Assembly: GCA_016219015.1 (NCBI GenBank)
Contig: JACRCL010000012.1
Location: forward strand, 124,001 to 188,000
Source: Deltaproteobacteria bacterium
GTDB lineage: Bacteria > Desulfobacterota > GWC2-55-46
Direction of reading: 5' to 3'
Length of the DNA: 64,000 bases
The notes beneath the pieces were generated by a model. It searched no databases, was not told the origin of the DNA, and was given only the letters and a program-made list of their open reading frames with translations. Below, one piece after another: positions 32,013 to 41,526 of this stretch; position 1 is the stretch's first letter, and each line of letters begins with the position of its first letter. A program made the translations under genes and the position numbers.

Positions 32013-32025
32013 GAGTTTAAAACTC
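32013..32025. promoter_or_regulatory. Palindrome upstream of winged-helix gene
   Basis: GAGTTTAAAACTC is a 13-base dyad in an AT-rich leader. Its position fits an autoregulatory operator, with no further support. Confidence 0.3.
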
Positions 32026-32178
32026 TCTTAAAAATTTTTCAGAGTATAACACAGAAATATCGTCGGTTAAAAATGATTTAAATCACACGGCATCTGGAAG
32101 TAGGGTGCCTGAAAACAGAACAGGCTCGAAGGATAACGGCTCGATATATAAGGATAGCATAAACCAAAACGAGTCGGG

Positions 32179-33309
32179 TCAGGCACGGCGGGATACGATC
32201 CTTTTCCGGAGGTCCATGCATGGCCTGTCAACGATCCAGTATATGACGCCTGACAGCACGGCAACGAAGATGAAGTAGATGAGGAATGCCGTCAAGAAGT
32301 TAAGGACGCTGCCGGGGTTTATCGGGAACCAGGAGGCGACAATATACCTGAGGAGTATCGCCGCAAGCACGTGGTACAGGTACATGGTATAGCTGAGTTT
32401 GGCGATGCCGCCTACCGCGCGCCTGAAAGGGAACGAGAAAGGGTTTATGGAGACGAAAAGCATCAGTGAGGAAAACCCCACCGATGTCGGGATGAACTCC
32501 CAGAGCGAACCGCGCCAGCTCATCTCAAGGCCCGCGTCGTAGGCATAGGACGCCCCGAGGGCGGCTATCGTTATAAGGACGAGGGCTATCTTAAGGACGC
32601 CTGATGCTCTTTCGAGCCTCTCCCTCCAGGTCAGGAAGACAAAGGCCGTTATAACGCCCGATAAAAGGCAACTGAGCCCCCGGATGTTATGGTCCATGAA
32701 GAAGTACCACCATTCATTCGAATCGTCGTACAGGAAAAAGGTTATGACGAGCGCCGAGACTATGACGGACAAAAGCCCAAGGGCGAGCGCCTTCCTCGCG
32801 TACCTTATAAGGAGGTACAGCAGCGCGGGTATCAGGATGTAGAACTGCTCCTCCACGGCGAGCGACCAGTATACGCCGCCGTACATCACGGGGCTGGAAT
32901 AGTTCTGGAAATAAAGCAGGTGCGCGTAGATGTCGTTCAGGATGGCGCTATTTTGGAATACCCCTCCGCGCGAGGCGTACAGATAAACGAGGAAGAATAC
33001 GAGGATGGCGAAGTAATAAGGGGGGAATATCCTCCAGAAGCGTTTGATATAAAAGGTAGTGAAGCTGAAGCTGCCCCGGAGGCTGTCCTCTATTATCTGC
33101 CCGCCAATGAGAAAGCCGCTCAGGACGAAGAAAAGGTCTACCCCGTGCTTGCCCCAGAAGAAGAACCTGACCGCATAGGAGTCCTTCGGCATATGATAGG
33201 AGCCCGCGAAGTGGAAGAGCATAACAAGTATAATGGCTGCCGCCCTTAAAAGGTCCAGCTCAGGCAGGCGCCTTTTAAAGTACCTCCCGGCGGCGTTATC
33301 GTCTTTCAT
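32179..33309 (-). CDS. Acyltransferase 3 family membrane protein
   Basis: About ten membrane helices in 376 residues, with the family start RRLPELDLLRAAAIILVMLFHFAGSYHMP (catalytic histidine in LFHF) and GVDLFFVLSGFLIGGQI. These enzymes O-acetylate or succinylate surface sugars in the inner membrane. The start at 33309 follows a family B repeat with no ribosome binding site, and the frame is open back through that repeat to 33429, so the original leader may have been replaced. It is a lone gene. Confidence 0.9.
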   Translation of the reverse strand: MKDDNAAGRYFKRRLPELDLLRAAAIILVMLFHFAGSYHMPKDSYAVRFFFWGKHGVDLFFVLSGFLIGGQIIEDSLRGSFSFTTFYIKRFWRIFPPYYFAILVFFLVYLYASRGGVFQNSAILNDIYAHLLYFQNYSSPVMYGGVYWSLAVEEQFYILIPALLYLLIRYARKALALGLLSVIVSALVITFFLYDDSNEWWYFFMDHNIRGLSCLLSGVITAFVFLTWRERLERASGVLKIALVLITIAALGASYAYDAGLEMSWRGSLWEFIPTSVGFSSLMLFVSINPFSFPFRRAVGGIAKLSYTMYLYHVLAAILLRYIVASWFPINPGSVLNFLTAFLIYFIFVAVLSGVIYWIVDRPCMDLRKRIVSRRA

Positions 33310-33310
33310 G

Positions 33311-33427
33311 CTGAACACACACAGCGAGCGCATTCCCCGTTGCTTGCAGCGGGGTTTAGCGAACGAACCAAAATCGAAATTTTCCTTATGTGTCGAAGAT
33401 TCCCGCAGAAAAGCTGCGGGGAGATTC
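33311..33427. repeat. Family B palindromic repeat (copy 2)
   Basis: It is in the reverse orientation to copy 1: TGAACACACACAGCGAGCGC to GCGGGGAGATTCA. It ends two bases from the acyltransferase start codon. The rest of the gap to 33589 shows nothing else. Confidence 0.85.
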
Positions 33428-33589
33428 AATATATCTCAATAAATGTCCACGGATTAAGAAACATCGGCGCAAGGGAAAGGATATCACAGATGGGGCTTTC
33501 TCTGAAACAGTTTTGGCTGCCTGCGGGCGCCTTAAAAAAAGGGCTGTAAAAACCAAACCCCGGCCTCTAAAAAAACATTAAAATATCTG

Positions 33590-33618
33590 TTGACATTTCC
33601 TGAGTTGTTTAATATACT
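33590..33618 (+). promoter_or_regulatory. Promoter of cold-shock gene
   Basis: TTGACA (33590-33595), 17 bases, then TATACT (33613-33618). The transcript would have a 5' leader of about 90 bases, common for cold-shock genes. Confidence 0.85.
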
Positions 33619-33711
33619 AAAGGAATAAGTTTTTAGGCAGGTCTTGACGCGGTCTTTACCGGATTGCACAAAACCCCGGAGACTTATAATTCATGAAAGG
33701 AGGTTTGTGCT

Positions 33712-33912
33712 ATGCCGGAAGGAAAAGTAAAGTGGTTCAACGAGGCCAAGGGTTTTGGTTTCATTGAGCGCGAAGGCGGCGAGGATGTATTTGTCCATTT
33801 CTCTGCTATACAGGGTGATGGGTTCAAGACACTCAGAGAAGGCCAGAAGGTCGAGTTCGAGATAACAAAGGACGCAAAAGGCTCAAGGGCCGTAAACGTG
33901 ATCCCCCAGTAA
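33712..33912 (+). CDS. cspA: Cold-shock protein
   Basis: A 66-residue single CSD fold with RNP1 (KGFGFIER) and RNP2 (VFVHF) motifs, an RNA chaperone. AAAGGAGG precedes the ATG. It has its own promoter and terminator. Symbol by family resemblance only. Confidence 0.96.
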   Translation: MPEGKVKWFNEAKGFGFIEREGGEDVFVHFSAIQGDGFKTLREGQKVEFEITKDAKGSRAVNVIPQ

Positions 33913-33931
33913 TCTAAGAACACACAAACCC

Positions 33932-33966
33932 AAAAAGCCCCCGGTGAGAACCGGGGGCTTTTTTTA
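33932..33966. terminator. Terminator after cold-shock gene
   Basis: AAAAAGCCCCCGG..CCGGGGGCTTTTTTT, a perfect stem with A and T runs. It may also serve the opposing restriction gene. Confidence 0.9.
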
Positions 33967-34027
33967 TTTCGCGCATACCTGCCAATTTCTATTCGGATAT
34001 TAAAAGTATTTTGAAAAGGTTAATGAT

Positions 34028-34753
34028 TCATTTCCTTTTCTTTGCATAAGCGATTGCTTTCCCCATCAAGGAGGTTGCAAAATTTCTAAAGCCAAGCTCA
34101 GGGGCGGGTTCTGAATATTCGCCTCTCAATCCTCCCTCTCTATTAGCCATCATGAAACAGGTTGCGTCATACAGCCGTTCACGGACAAGCCTTTCGCAAA
34201 ACAACTGATACCGTCTTGCGTAGGAGGCATGGCGGAATTCTTCAAACGCCTTGAAATGCGGTTCGCTGACGGCCACAGGAGATGTCGATCCGGGCTCTTC
34301 CTCCAACAGCATGAAATAGCCAAGCCACGGAGCCAGGGATAAATTGAATGCACCCTTCTCATATGCCTTCCATATATCCGTTGCGCTGCCGAGGGCTTCT
34401 TCTATTCTGTTATTGAAGTTATTCCCGTACGAAGGCCCGGCCTGAGATTTGAATTCGATAGAGGCAAGCAGGTGTCCGTCCACAACTACAACCAGATCCC
34501 ACTGTTTTGTCGGCCGGAAATATCCGGGAAGTACCGCCTGTTCCTTATGGATGGCAGCATTGTTAAGGCCGCTTTCCAAAAGAAGGTCCTTCATTAGGGC
34601 GATAAACCCGTTGATCTGTGCGCCGCCAGTGACCGCGCCCCTGTTGCCATAATCCCGGACGCCTGTCGTGGAGCCCTGTTTATCCTTTTGTTTCGTCCTG
34701 GTCTCCCAGAAGTACCGTATGGCCTCGCTAACCCGTTGTTCGATATCGATCAT
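34028..34753 (-). CDS. PaeR7I-type restriction endonuclease
   Basis: A 241-residue protein with the PaeR7I/XhoI-like block SIEFKSQAGPSYGNNFNNRIEEALGSA and WDLVVVVDGHLLASIEFK, holding the likely metal-binding D and ExK residues. PaeR7I cuts CTCGAG. Its ATG overlaps the TGA of the methyltransferase gene by one base. Base composition is clearly more AT-rich than in neighbours, which suggests transfer. Confidence 0.9.
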   Translation of the reverse strand: MIDIEQRVSEAIRYFWETRTKQKDKQGSTTGVRDYGNRGAVTGGAQINGFIALMKDLLLESGLNNAAIHKEQAVLPGYFRPTKQWDLVVVVDGHLLASIEFKSQAGPSYGNNFNNRIEEALGSATDIWKAYEKGAFNLSLAPWLGYFMLLEEEPGSTSPVAVSEPHFKAFEEFRHASYARRYQLFCERLVRERLYDATCFMMANREGGLRGEYSEPAPELGFRNFATSLMGKAIAYAKKRK

Positions 34754-35760
34754 CAGATTTCCTTTGCAAACTGAAAGAGCGCCGTCTTGCTGAAAAGTCC
34801 TTCCGTTTCTCTCGAAAACCGCTGGCTAGCCATATTGAAGTAGTGAGAGTCTATTTCGACTCCAACGCTATTTCTGCCCCACCTGGCTGCAGCTATATTG
34901 GTAGTCCCTGTCCCCATAAAGGGGTCAAGAACCGTATCTCCTACAAAGCTGAACATCCTTATAAGCCTTTCAGCCAGTTCAAGCGGATAGGGTGCCGGGT
35001 GATTTTTAGTTGAAGCGCCGGTCAACCCTGTCCATATCTGCTGAAAAAACTGCCTATACCTGTCCTCCGGGATTATGCTAAGGATACGGGCTGCATTTGA
35101 CGGCTTACGATAGCCGCCGGGCTTACGTTCCATTAGAATGAACTCAATGTCATTCTTAATAACAGCATTGGGTTCATAAGGCTTGCCGAGAAAGCCGCCC
35201 GCTCCCTCAACCTCGTACCTGGCATTAGCTATTTTATGCCATATAATGGTGGAAAGATTTTGGAAACCGATGTTCCTGCAATGCTCCTGAATGGAAGCAT
35301 GAAGAGGAACAACGGTGTGTCCGCCGCTGTTTTTCCGTCTGGACAGGCAAACATCCCCGACTACGCATATAAGGCGGCCTCCGGATACAAGGGCATCATA
35401 ACACTTCCGCCATACCCTATCGAGTTCTCCAAGGAATTCTTCGTAGTCCTTTATGAACCCCATTTGTCCGTCAGATGGCCTGTATTCTTTAAGTATCCAA
35501 TAGGGAGGTGAAGTGAGGACGAGATGGACGCTTTCAGGCTCAAGAAATTCCATCTTTCTGGCATCGATGTTATGGAACTTATGACAGGTCGGCACTCTCT
35601 GAATGGCTTTTTCGATTTCAGAGGTCAGCTTGCGGTCTTTGGCTATCTTCGGTATTTCTATCTGAGCGGTTTTGTAAACATCTATAGATTTGGGCAGGAA
35701 GGGGGCCAGACCAAAGCCCTCTTCTTCGCAAGTTGACATGGTTGCCTGGACAGATTCCAT
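34753..35760 (-). CDS. DNA methyltransferase, beta class
   Basis: Catalytic motif TSPPYW precedes the SAM-binding motif DPFMGTGTT, the order of beta-class amino-methyltransferases that modify N6-adenine or N4-cytosine. As partner of the PaeR7I-type endonuclease it probably methylates the adenine in CTCGAG. The 335-residue frame is complete. Upstream, TTGCCA and TAAATT 17 bases apart near 35789-35817 may be its promoter. Confidence 0.9.
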   Translation of the reverse strand: MESVQATMSTCEEEGFGLAPFLPKSIDVYKTAQIEIPKIAKDRKLTSEIEKAIQRVPTCHKFHNIDARKMEFLEPESVHLVLTSPPYWILKEYRPSDGQMGFIKDYEEFLGELDRVWRKCYDALVSGGRLICVVGDVCLSRRKNSGGHTVVPLHASIQEHCRNIGFQNLSTIIWHKIANARYEVEGAGGFLGKPYEPNAVIKNDIEFILMERKPGGYRKPSNAARILSIIPEDRYRQFFQQIWTGLTGASTKNHPAPYPLELAERLIRMFSFVGDTVLDPFMGTGTTNIAAARWGRNSVGVEIDSHYFNMASQRFSRETEGLFSKTALFQFAKEI

Positions 35761-35854
35761 ATTAACATCGCCTCCCGGCCGGGTGCTAAAAATTTATCTT
35801 ATCCAAATGGGGTTGGCAAGGAGATTTTGCTGAGTATGGGAATTATAAGAAAAC

Positions 35855-35888
35855 AAGCCCCCCGCAACCAAAAGGTTGCGGGGGGCTT
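35855..35888 (-). terminator. Terminator after tRNA-Pro
   Basis: GCCCCCCGCAACC pairs with GGTTGCGGGGGGC around a four-base loop, followed by TTGTTTTC on minus, closing the translation gene run. Confidence 0.85.
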
Positions 35889-35894
35889 TCAATC

Positions 35895-35973
<79 letters not shown>

Positions 35974-36096
35974 AATCCCTGATGTTGCCTTACCCCTTTG
36001 GGGCATCAGCGCCTCAGGTCTCAAGCCCCCGGCAGTTCAGCCGGGGGCCGTATGAATATAATAAAAAAAACTTCTATACGCCAGCTAAATGCGCGG

Positions 36097-36447
36097 CTAC
36101 GCGCTTTCAACTATCTTTCTTATGGAGTGGAGCTCTTTTTTTATGGCCTTCAGCGCGCTCTGGAACTTCTCGTCGGTGAAAGTGAGGTTGAGCTGCCTTT
36201 CGGCCTGAAGCTCCTTTATCCTCTTCTTCGCCCCTTCGAGCGTGAATTTCTCCTTGTATAAAAGCCTTTTAATCTCGAGTATCAGGTCTACGTCTTTCCT
36301 GCTGTATACCCGCTGCTTGGTTACGGACTTCTTCGGGTTGATTATCTTGAACTCGGACTCCCAATAACGCAGGACGTACGGCTTTACTTTCGTAATGTCC
36401 GCGACCTCTCCGATCTTGAAGTAGAGCTTATCAGGTATCTGCGCCAT
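36097..36447 (-). CDS. MerR-family regulator
   Basis: A 116-residue protein with a MerR helix-turn-helix ([25 protein letters not shown]) and a wing ([29 protein letters not shown]). No effector cysteines are present, and the C-terminal part is a short coiled coil. Position after ihfA is the conserved one for this orthologue group, whose target is not known. Confidence 0.9.
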   Translation of the reverse strand: MAQIPDKLYFKIGEVADITKVKPYVLRYWESEFKIINPKKSVTKQRVYSRKDVDLILEIKRLLYKEKFTLEGAKKRIKELQAERQLNLTFTDEKFQSALKAIKKELHSIRKIVESA

Positions 36448-36531
36448 GAGGGGATCTTTCTTTTTAGGGTCCGAATTCCCCTTGAATTTTTTCCTGCTGC
36501 TGAAGCTCCTGTCTTAAAATCCTGAGTCGCT

Positions 36532-36819
36532 TTATGCCGACGGCTGGGAGTTGATCGACTTCTTCAAGAGCTGGCTCGCCTTGAAGGTCATCACCCTCCT
36601 CTGGTCTATGGTAATCTCCGTGCCTGTCTGGGGGTTCCTTCCCCTTCTTGCCCTCTTCTGCCTTATGTTAAAGTTGCCGAACCCGGATATCTTGACCTTC
36701 TCGCCCTTCTCAAGCGTGCCCTTTATGGTCTCGAATATCTCCTCGATGACCGCCGCGACGTCCTTTTTGGAAAAGCCGACCTTCTCGAAGACAATCTCCA
36801 CAATATCAGCTTTAGTCAT
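36532..36819 (-). CDS. ihfA: Integration host factor alpha
   Basis: A 95-residue HU/IHF-fold DNA-bending protein: MTKADIVEIVFEKVGFSKK, KVKISGFGNFNIRQKRARRGRNPQTG and the terminal helix. The start at 36819 is chosen because the protein begins exactly there; the longer open frame upstream overlaps pheT. It follows pheT after 40 bases, as in E. coli and many others. Confidence 0.94.
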   Translation of the reverse strand: MTKADIVEIVFEKVGFSKKDVAAVIEEIFETIKGTLEKGEKVKISGFGNFNIRQKRARRGRNPQTGTEITIDQRRVMTFKASQLLKKSINSQPSA

Positions 36820-36859
36820 AGTGAACCTCCTGTCAAAAATCGGCTTTAGGATTACACGG

Positions 36860-39271
36860 TCATTGCACGGTCGGGGCCTCACCCCGGACCTCGGCAGCGA
36901 ACATCGAAGAGAGCACGCCGGCAACCCTTGAGTGCATCTCCTCCACTTCCTCGGCGGTCAATGTCCTCTCCATGGACCTGTAGACTATCCTCAATGCCAT
37001 GGAGCGCTTACCCGGAGGTATGTTGCCAGCATAGTATACATCAAACAGTTCAACCCTTTCAATAAGTTTCGCATCAAGCATTTTTATGGCCCCGATGATG
37101 TCCTTATAGGGCACGGACTCGTCTACTATGAAGGCTATGTCCCTTGTGGATTCGGGGAACCTCGGAAGCGGGCTGTACTTCCTCTTCCTTTCTCCGGCCT
37201 CCGTTACCGCATCGACATCTATCTCAAAAAGGTACGCGGGCCTCTTGAGGTCGAGCTTCATCTTAAGCTCCGGGTGTATCTCCCCGAAGGCCCCGGCCAC
37301 TTTGCCATTTACGGTTATAACGGCCGATTTGCCGGGGTGGAAGGTCTTCTGCCCGGCATCGCTCATGGCTTTAAGGTCGAAATTCGCGCCAAGCCCCTCG
37401 AAGACCGTCTCGACGACCCCTTTTACGTCGAAGAAATCAAACCCTTCTTTAGGATAGCACCAGGACTCCTCGAACCGAAGGCCGTACATGACCCCGGCAA
37501 CCTTCCATTCTTCCTTGGGAAGTTTATCCTCGCCGGCGATAAAGGCCGGGGCGAACTCGAATATCCTTACCTCCTCGTTCTTCTTCGCAAGGTTCCGCCG
37601 GAGCGTGTCGAGGAGCGACGGGATGAGGCTGTCCCTCATTATGACCTGCTCCTCGGTTAAGGGGTTCAGTATCGTAACGCCCTTCTTATCAACAGGCCCG
37701 GTTAAACCGAACAGCTCGCGCGAGATGAAGCTGTAGTTTATCGCCTCGCAGAACCCCTCGTTCGTGAGGACCTCCGCGACCGTCTTTTTTATCCGCGTGT
37801 GCCTGCCGGGCTTGCCCGGCGTCAAAGCCGCCACCGGCATTACCGTTGGTATGTTGCCGTACCCGGAGAGCCTGGCGACCTCCTCCACGAGGTCGGCCTC
37901 GTTCTTGAGATCGACCCTGTACGTGGGCGGGGTCGCCTTGATGGCCCCATCTTTCTCCGTTATTTCAACCCCGAGCCTCTGGAATATATTTTTTACGGTA
38001 TCTACCCCGACGCTTATGCCGAGGAGGTCCTCGCACCTTTTTACCCTGAAAGATATCTCGGGCTGTTTCATCTCCTCGGGGTATATGTCGATCACGCCTT
38101 TTGCGGTCTTGCCGCCCGCGAGCCTGTTTATGAGGGCGGCGGCAACGTCGATAGCATTCCTCACTCCTTTGATGTCGACGCCCCGCTCGAACCTGTAGGA
38201 AGAATCGCTCGAAAGCCCTGTTTTACGCGACGTCCTCCTTACGCTCGAAGGCTCGAACCACGCGCTCTCAAGGAGGATGTTGCGGGTCGAATCGCTCACC
38301 TCGCTGAATTTTCCGCCCATGACGCCCGCAAGGGCCACCGGCGCCTTCGAATCGGCTATCACTAACATTGCTGGGTCGAGCTTCCTAACCTTGTTGTCGA
38401 TAGTCTCTATGGTCTCGCCCTCGGCCGCGAGCCTTACGTCTATGGTCCTGTCCGAGAGCCTGTCGAGGTCAAAGGCGTGGAGAGGCTGGCCGAGCTCAAG
38501 CAACACGAGGTTGGTCACGTCGACGACGTTATTTATGGCCCGGACGCCGTGGGCTTCGAGCTTTTTCCTTATATCGTCCGGGGAAGGGGCTATACTTACA
38601 TTTTCTATGACCCTCGCGCAGTACCTCCTGCAAGGCGCGCCCACCTCGATATTGACCGAGGCGATATCCGCGGCATCGGTCTCGCCTTCAACGGGCTCGA
38701 TACTTTTGTCCTTGAAGCCGAGGCCCAATACCGCGCTTATCTCCCTTGCCAGCCCCCTGATGGAAAGCAGGTCTGCCCTGTTCGGGGTTATGCCGACTTC
38801 GAGGAGAAAATCCGGCGGCCCGAGGACCTTGTTTATATCCGCGCCGAGGGGCGTGTCCTCCGGCAGTATCATTATCCCTTCCGAGGTCTCCTTTATGCCC
38901 ATCTCTACCTCTGAGCACATCATGCCCTCGGACTCCACGCCGCGTATCTTCGATTTCTTTATAATGACCCCGTTGGGCAGCTTTGCGCCCGGCAGGGCGA
39001 GGGCGACGCGGTCGCCCGCCTTCATGTTCCGCGCCCCGCATACAATAGAATATTTCTGGGAGTCCGTCGCTACCTCGCAGAGCTGGAGCCTGTCGGCATT
39101 CGGGTGGGGCGCGCAGCTCAGTATCCGGGCCGTGATGACGTTATTAAGCTCGGCGCCGGTCCGGGTAATAGACTCGACCTCGACCCCGGCCATGGTAAGG
39201 GCGTCCGCAAGCTCCTTCGGGGAAGGGAGCTTCTCCACATATTCTTTTAGCCAATTGTAGCTGAAAAGCAT
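36860..39271 (-). CDS. pheT: Phenylalanine-tRNA ligase beta subunit
   Basis: At 803 residues this is the full-length beta chain of the heterotetrameric synthetase. It has an N-terminal tRNA-binding OB domain (about 40-150), the B3/B4 editing domain, B5, the catalytic-like core and the C-terminal FDX-ACB domain ending VLSSMFAAEVRGEAPTVQ. It lies 68 bases after pheS in the conserved operon. Confidence 0.97.
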   Translation of the reverse strand: MLFSYNWLKEYVEKLPSPKELADALTMAGVEVESITRTGAELNNVITARILSCAPHPNADRLQLCEVATDSQKYSIVCGARNMKAGDRVALALPGAKLPNGVIIKKSKIRGVESEGMMCSEVEMGIKETSEGIMILPEDTPLGADINKVLGPPDFLLEVGITPNRADLLSIRGLAREISAVLGLGFKDKSIEPVEGETDAADIASVNIEVGAPCRRYCARVIENVSIAPSPDDIRKKLEAHGVRAINNVVDVTNLVLLELGQPLHAFDLDRLSDRTIDVRLAAEGETIETIDNKVRKLDPAMLVIADSKAPVALAGVMGGKFSEVSDSTRNILLESAWFEPSSVRRTSRKTGLSSDSSYRFERGVDIKGVRNAIDVAAALINRLAGGKTAKGVIDIYPEEMKQPEISFRVKRCEDLLGISVGVDTVKNIFQRLGVEITEKDGAIKATPPTYRVDLKNEADLVEEVARLSGYGNIPTVMPVAALTPGKPGRHTRIKKTVAEVLTNEGFCEAINYSFISRELFGLTGPVDKKGVTILNPLTEEQVIMRDSLIPSLLDTLRRNLAKKNEEVRIFEFAPAFIAGEDKLPKEEWKVAGVMYGLRFEESWCYPKEGFDFFDVKGVVETVFEGLGANFDLKAMSDAGQKTFHPGKSAVITVNGKVAGAFGEIHPELKMKLDLKRPAYLFEIDVDAVTEAGERKRKYSPLPRFPESTRDIAFIVDESVPYKDIIGAIKMLDAKLIERVELFDVYYAGNIPPGKRSMALRIVYRSMERTLTAEEVEEMHSRVAGVLSSMFAAEVRGEAPTVQ

Positions 39272-39339
39272 CGTACTGCCTTTTTATAATTATAAGGATG
39301 GAACAAGGGTTTAAGGATTATGAACCGCCGGCTACGCTG

Positions 39340-40356
39340 TTAAAACTGGCGGAGGAACTTCAAATCGTTCTCGAAAAAGAGCCTCAAGTCGTCTATCCCG
39401 AACTTCAACATGGCTATGCGCTCGATGCCCAGCCCGAAGGCGAAGCCCGTATACTCCTCCGTGCTGTAGCCAACGGCCCTGAAGACCTCCGGGTGTATCA
39501 TGCCCGCGCCCAGTATCTCCAGCCAGCCGCTCCCCTTGCAGACCCTGCACCCCTTGCCGCCGCATATCACGCACTCTATGTCTATCTCGGCGCTCGGCTC
39601 GGTGAAAGGGAAAAAGCTCGGCCGGAACCTTATCCCGGTCTTCTCGCCGAAGAGCTTATGGAGGAAGAGGGTCAGCACCCCCTTCAGGTTGGAAAACGTG
39701 ACGTTCTTATCTACCATGAAGCCCTCGACCTGGTGGAACATGGGCGTGTGGGTAATGTCGGAGTCCCTCCTGTAGACGGTCCCCGGCGCGATGACCCGCA
39801 GCGGCGGCCTCTTCTTCTCCATTACCCTTATCTGTACGGGGGATGTGTGGGTCCGCAGGAGCACCTCGTCGTTTACGTAGAAGGTGTCCTGCATATCCCT
39901 TGCCGGATGGTCCTTGGGCAGATTCAGCGCCTCGAAGTTATAATAGTCAAGCTCGACTTCGGGGCCTTCCTCAATATCGAAGCCGAGGCCGTAGAATATC
40001 TCCCCGACCTCTTCCATCACCTGCGTCACGGGGTGCTTCGTGCCGCGCGATATCCTCCGCCCTGGAAGCGTTATATCGACGCGCTCTTTACGGAGGTTCT
40101 CTTCCCTTTCCCTCTCCTGGAAAGAGGCAATGGCCTTTTCGACCTCTTCCTCGAGCCTGTCCTTCGCCCTGTTTATCGCCTCTCCGGCCTTTTTGCGCTC
40201 TTCCGGAGGGAGAGCGCCCATCTCCTTCAGAAGCGCCGCTATCCCGCCCTTCCTCCCGAGGTACTTCGCCTTTACCTGGAGGACGGCATCCATCGCCGGG
40301 GCTTTGGAGAGCTCCTGGAGGGCCTCTTTCAAGAGGTCAGCGAGCCTCTCGGTCAT
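39340..40356 (-). CDS. pheS: Phenylalanine-tRNA ligase alpha subunit
   Basis: A 338-residue class II synthetase subunit: an N-terminal coiled coil (about 1-90), motif 2 region (RTHTSPVQIRVM and RVIAPGTVYRRDSD) and motif 3 (GFAFGLGIERIAML). The start overlaps the rplT stop as ATGA. Charging of tRNA-Phe with PheT. Confidence 0.97.
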   Translation of the reverse strand: MTERLADLLKEALQELSKAPAMDAVLQVKAKYLGRKGGIAALLKEMGALPPEERKKAGEAINRAKDRLEEEVEKAIASFQEREREENLRKERVDITLPGRRISRGTKHPVTQVMEEVGEIFYGLGFDIEEGPEVELDYYNFEALNLPKDHPARDMQDTFYVNDEVLLRTHTSPVQIRVMEKKRPPLRVIAPGTVYRRDSDITHTPMFHQVEGFMVDKNVTFSNLKGVLTLFLHKLFGEKTGIRFRPSFFPFTEPSAEIDIECVICGGKGCRVCKGSGWLEILGAGMIHPEVFRAVGYSTEEYTGFAFGLGIERIAMLKFGIDDLRLFFENDLKFLRQF

Positions 40357-40712
40357 GCAGCGAGGCTGGACTTGGCGATGGTGACGACCTTGGTGAACCC
40401 GGCCGGGTCGTGCACAGCCATGTCGGCGAGCGTCTTCCTGTCCATGGCGACGTTAGCCTTGGTAAGTCCGCTTATGAGGCGGCTGTAGGTTATGTCGTTC
40501 ATCCGCGCGGCCGCGTTTATCCTCGCTATCCAAAGGCTCCGGAAGTCCCTCTTCTTGGCCTTCCTGTGCGCGAACGCGTAGGCCATGGCCCTGTCTACGG
40601 CCTCGGTGGCTATCCTGTAGAGCTTGCTCTTTCCGGCCCTGAAACCCTTGGCGGCCTTTAGTACCTTCTTCCTCTTTTTCTTGGCGTTCAAGCCTCTTTT
40701 GACTCTCGGCAT
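40353..40712 (-). CDS. rplT: Ribosomal protein L20
   Basis: A 119-residue basic protein with RVKRGLNAKKKRKKVLKAAKG and the family order after rpmI. L20 binds 23S rRNA early in assembly. It is coupled to pheS by a four-base overlap. Confidence 0.97.
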   Translation of the reverse strand: MPRVKRGLNAKKKRKKVLKAAKGFRAGKSKLYRIATEAVDRAMAYAFAHRKAKKRDFRSLWIARINAAARMNDITYSRLISGLTKANVAMDRKTLADMAVHDPAGFTKVVTIAKSSLAA

Positions 40713-40791
40713 GACAACTGCTCCTTCCTGCTCTTGCGATTGATATATGATGCACTGCCGGGGCCAGGCCCGTGAAAGGCGGCCCCGCTTT

Positions 40792-40989
40792 TTAGCTATA
40801 GGGTATAAGCCTCTTTATAGAGCGCTCGTGCGTAGGCGATATGAGCGCGGGTTTTCCGAGTACCCTCTTTACGCTTTTCTGCTTGCTCGTGAGGATGTGC
40901 CGCATGCCGGCCTTCCTGCGGAGCACCTTGCCGGAGCCGGTGATCTTGAACCTCTTCGCCGCTCCCTTGTTCGTCTTTAGCTTCGGCAT
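40792..40989 (-). CDS. rpmI: Ribosomal protein L35
   Basis: A 65-residue basic protein, [20 protein letters not shown], ending [11 protein letters not shown]. It lies 18 bases after infC and 79 bases before rplT. Confidence 0.97.
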   Translation of the reverse strand: MPKLKTNKGAAKRFKITGSGKVLRRKAGMRHILTSKQKSVKRVLGKPALISPTHERSIKRLIPYS

Positions 40990-41007
40990 CTTTTTTTCCC
41001 TTTCGTT

Positions 41008-41526
41008 TTATTTCTGCTGGGCCGGGGAAATGAGCATGCTCATGCTCCGGCCTTCGAGCCTTGGCGCGGACTCCATGGCAGCCACTTCCTTTAGCTCTTC
41101 CGCCACCCTTTTGAGCATCCCCATGCCGAGGTCCGTGTGCGTTATCTCCCTGCCCTTGAAGACTATCGAGACCTTCACCTTGTCCCCCTCTTCGAGGAAC
41201 CTCCTGATGTTGCGGAGCTTGAACTGGAAGTCGTGCTCCTCGGTCTTGCCCCGGAGCTTGACCTCCTTGACATGGATGACGGTCTGCTTCTTCTTGGCGT
41301 CCTTCGCCTTCTTGCTCATCTGGTACTTGAACTTGCCGTAGTCCATTATCCGGCATACCGGCGGCGCCGCCGTGGCCGCGATCTCCACGAGGTCAAGCCC
41401 CACGGACTCGGCGGAGGCCAGCGCGTCTTTCGTGGCCATAACGCCAAGCTGGTTGCCGTCGGCGTCGATGACCCTGACCTGCGGTACCCTGATAGCCCTG
41501 TTTATCCTTACCGTCTCTTTCGCTAT
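41008..41526 (-). CDS. infC: Translation initiation factor IF-3, ATA start
   Basis: IF-3 needs its N-terminal domain, and the first ATG in frame (41439) would remove it. Upstream the frame encodes a normal IF-3 start, IAKETVRINRAIRVPQVRVI and VIDADGNQLGV. The only start-like codon before the in-frame TGA is ATA at 41526, with GGAGGTGA about nine bases upstream; it overlaps the thrS TAG stop. Start at ATA gives 172 residues, the usual length. Non-AUG starts in infC are known in other bacteria and let IF-3 control its own synthesis. Confidence 0.93.
   Translation of the reverse strand: MAKETVRINRAIRVPQVRVIDADGNQLGVMATKDALASAESVGLDLVEIAATAAPPVCRIMDYGKFKYQMSKKAKDAKKKQTVIHVKEVKLRGKTEEHDFQFKLRNIRRFLEEGDKVKVSIVFKGREITHTDLGMGMLKRVAEELKEVAAMESAPRLEGRSMSMLISPAQQK

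Noticed and set aside
32067-32264. Small cysteine-containing open frame
   Set aside because: It overlaps the acyltransferase end and has no binding site or family features.
33684-33923. Frame antisense to the cold-shock gene
   Set aside because: It is the mirror of a strongly conserved gene.
36820-36924. Longer ihfA start
   Set aside because: It overlaps the pheT end and lacks IHF similarity.
40453-41356. Arginine/glycine-rich frames across infC-rplT
   Set aside because: Frame-shifted shadows of ribosomal protein genes.
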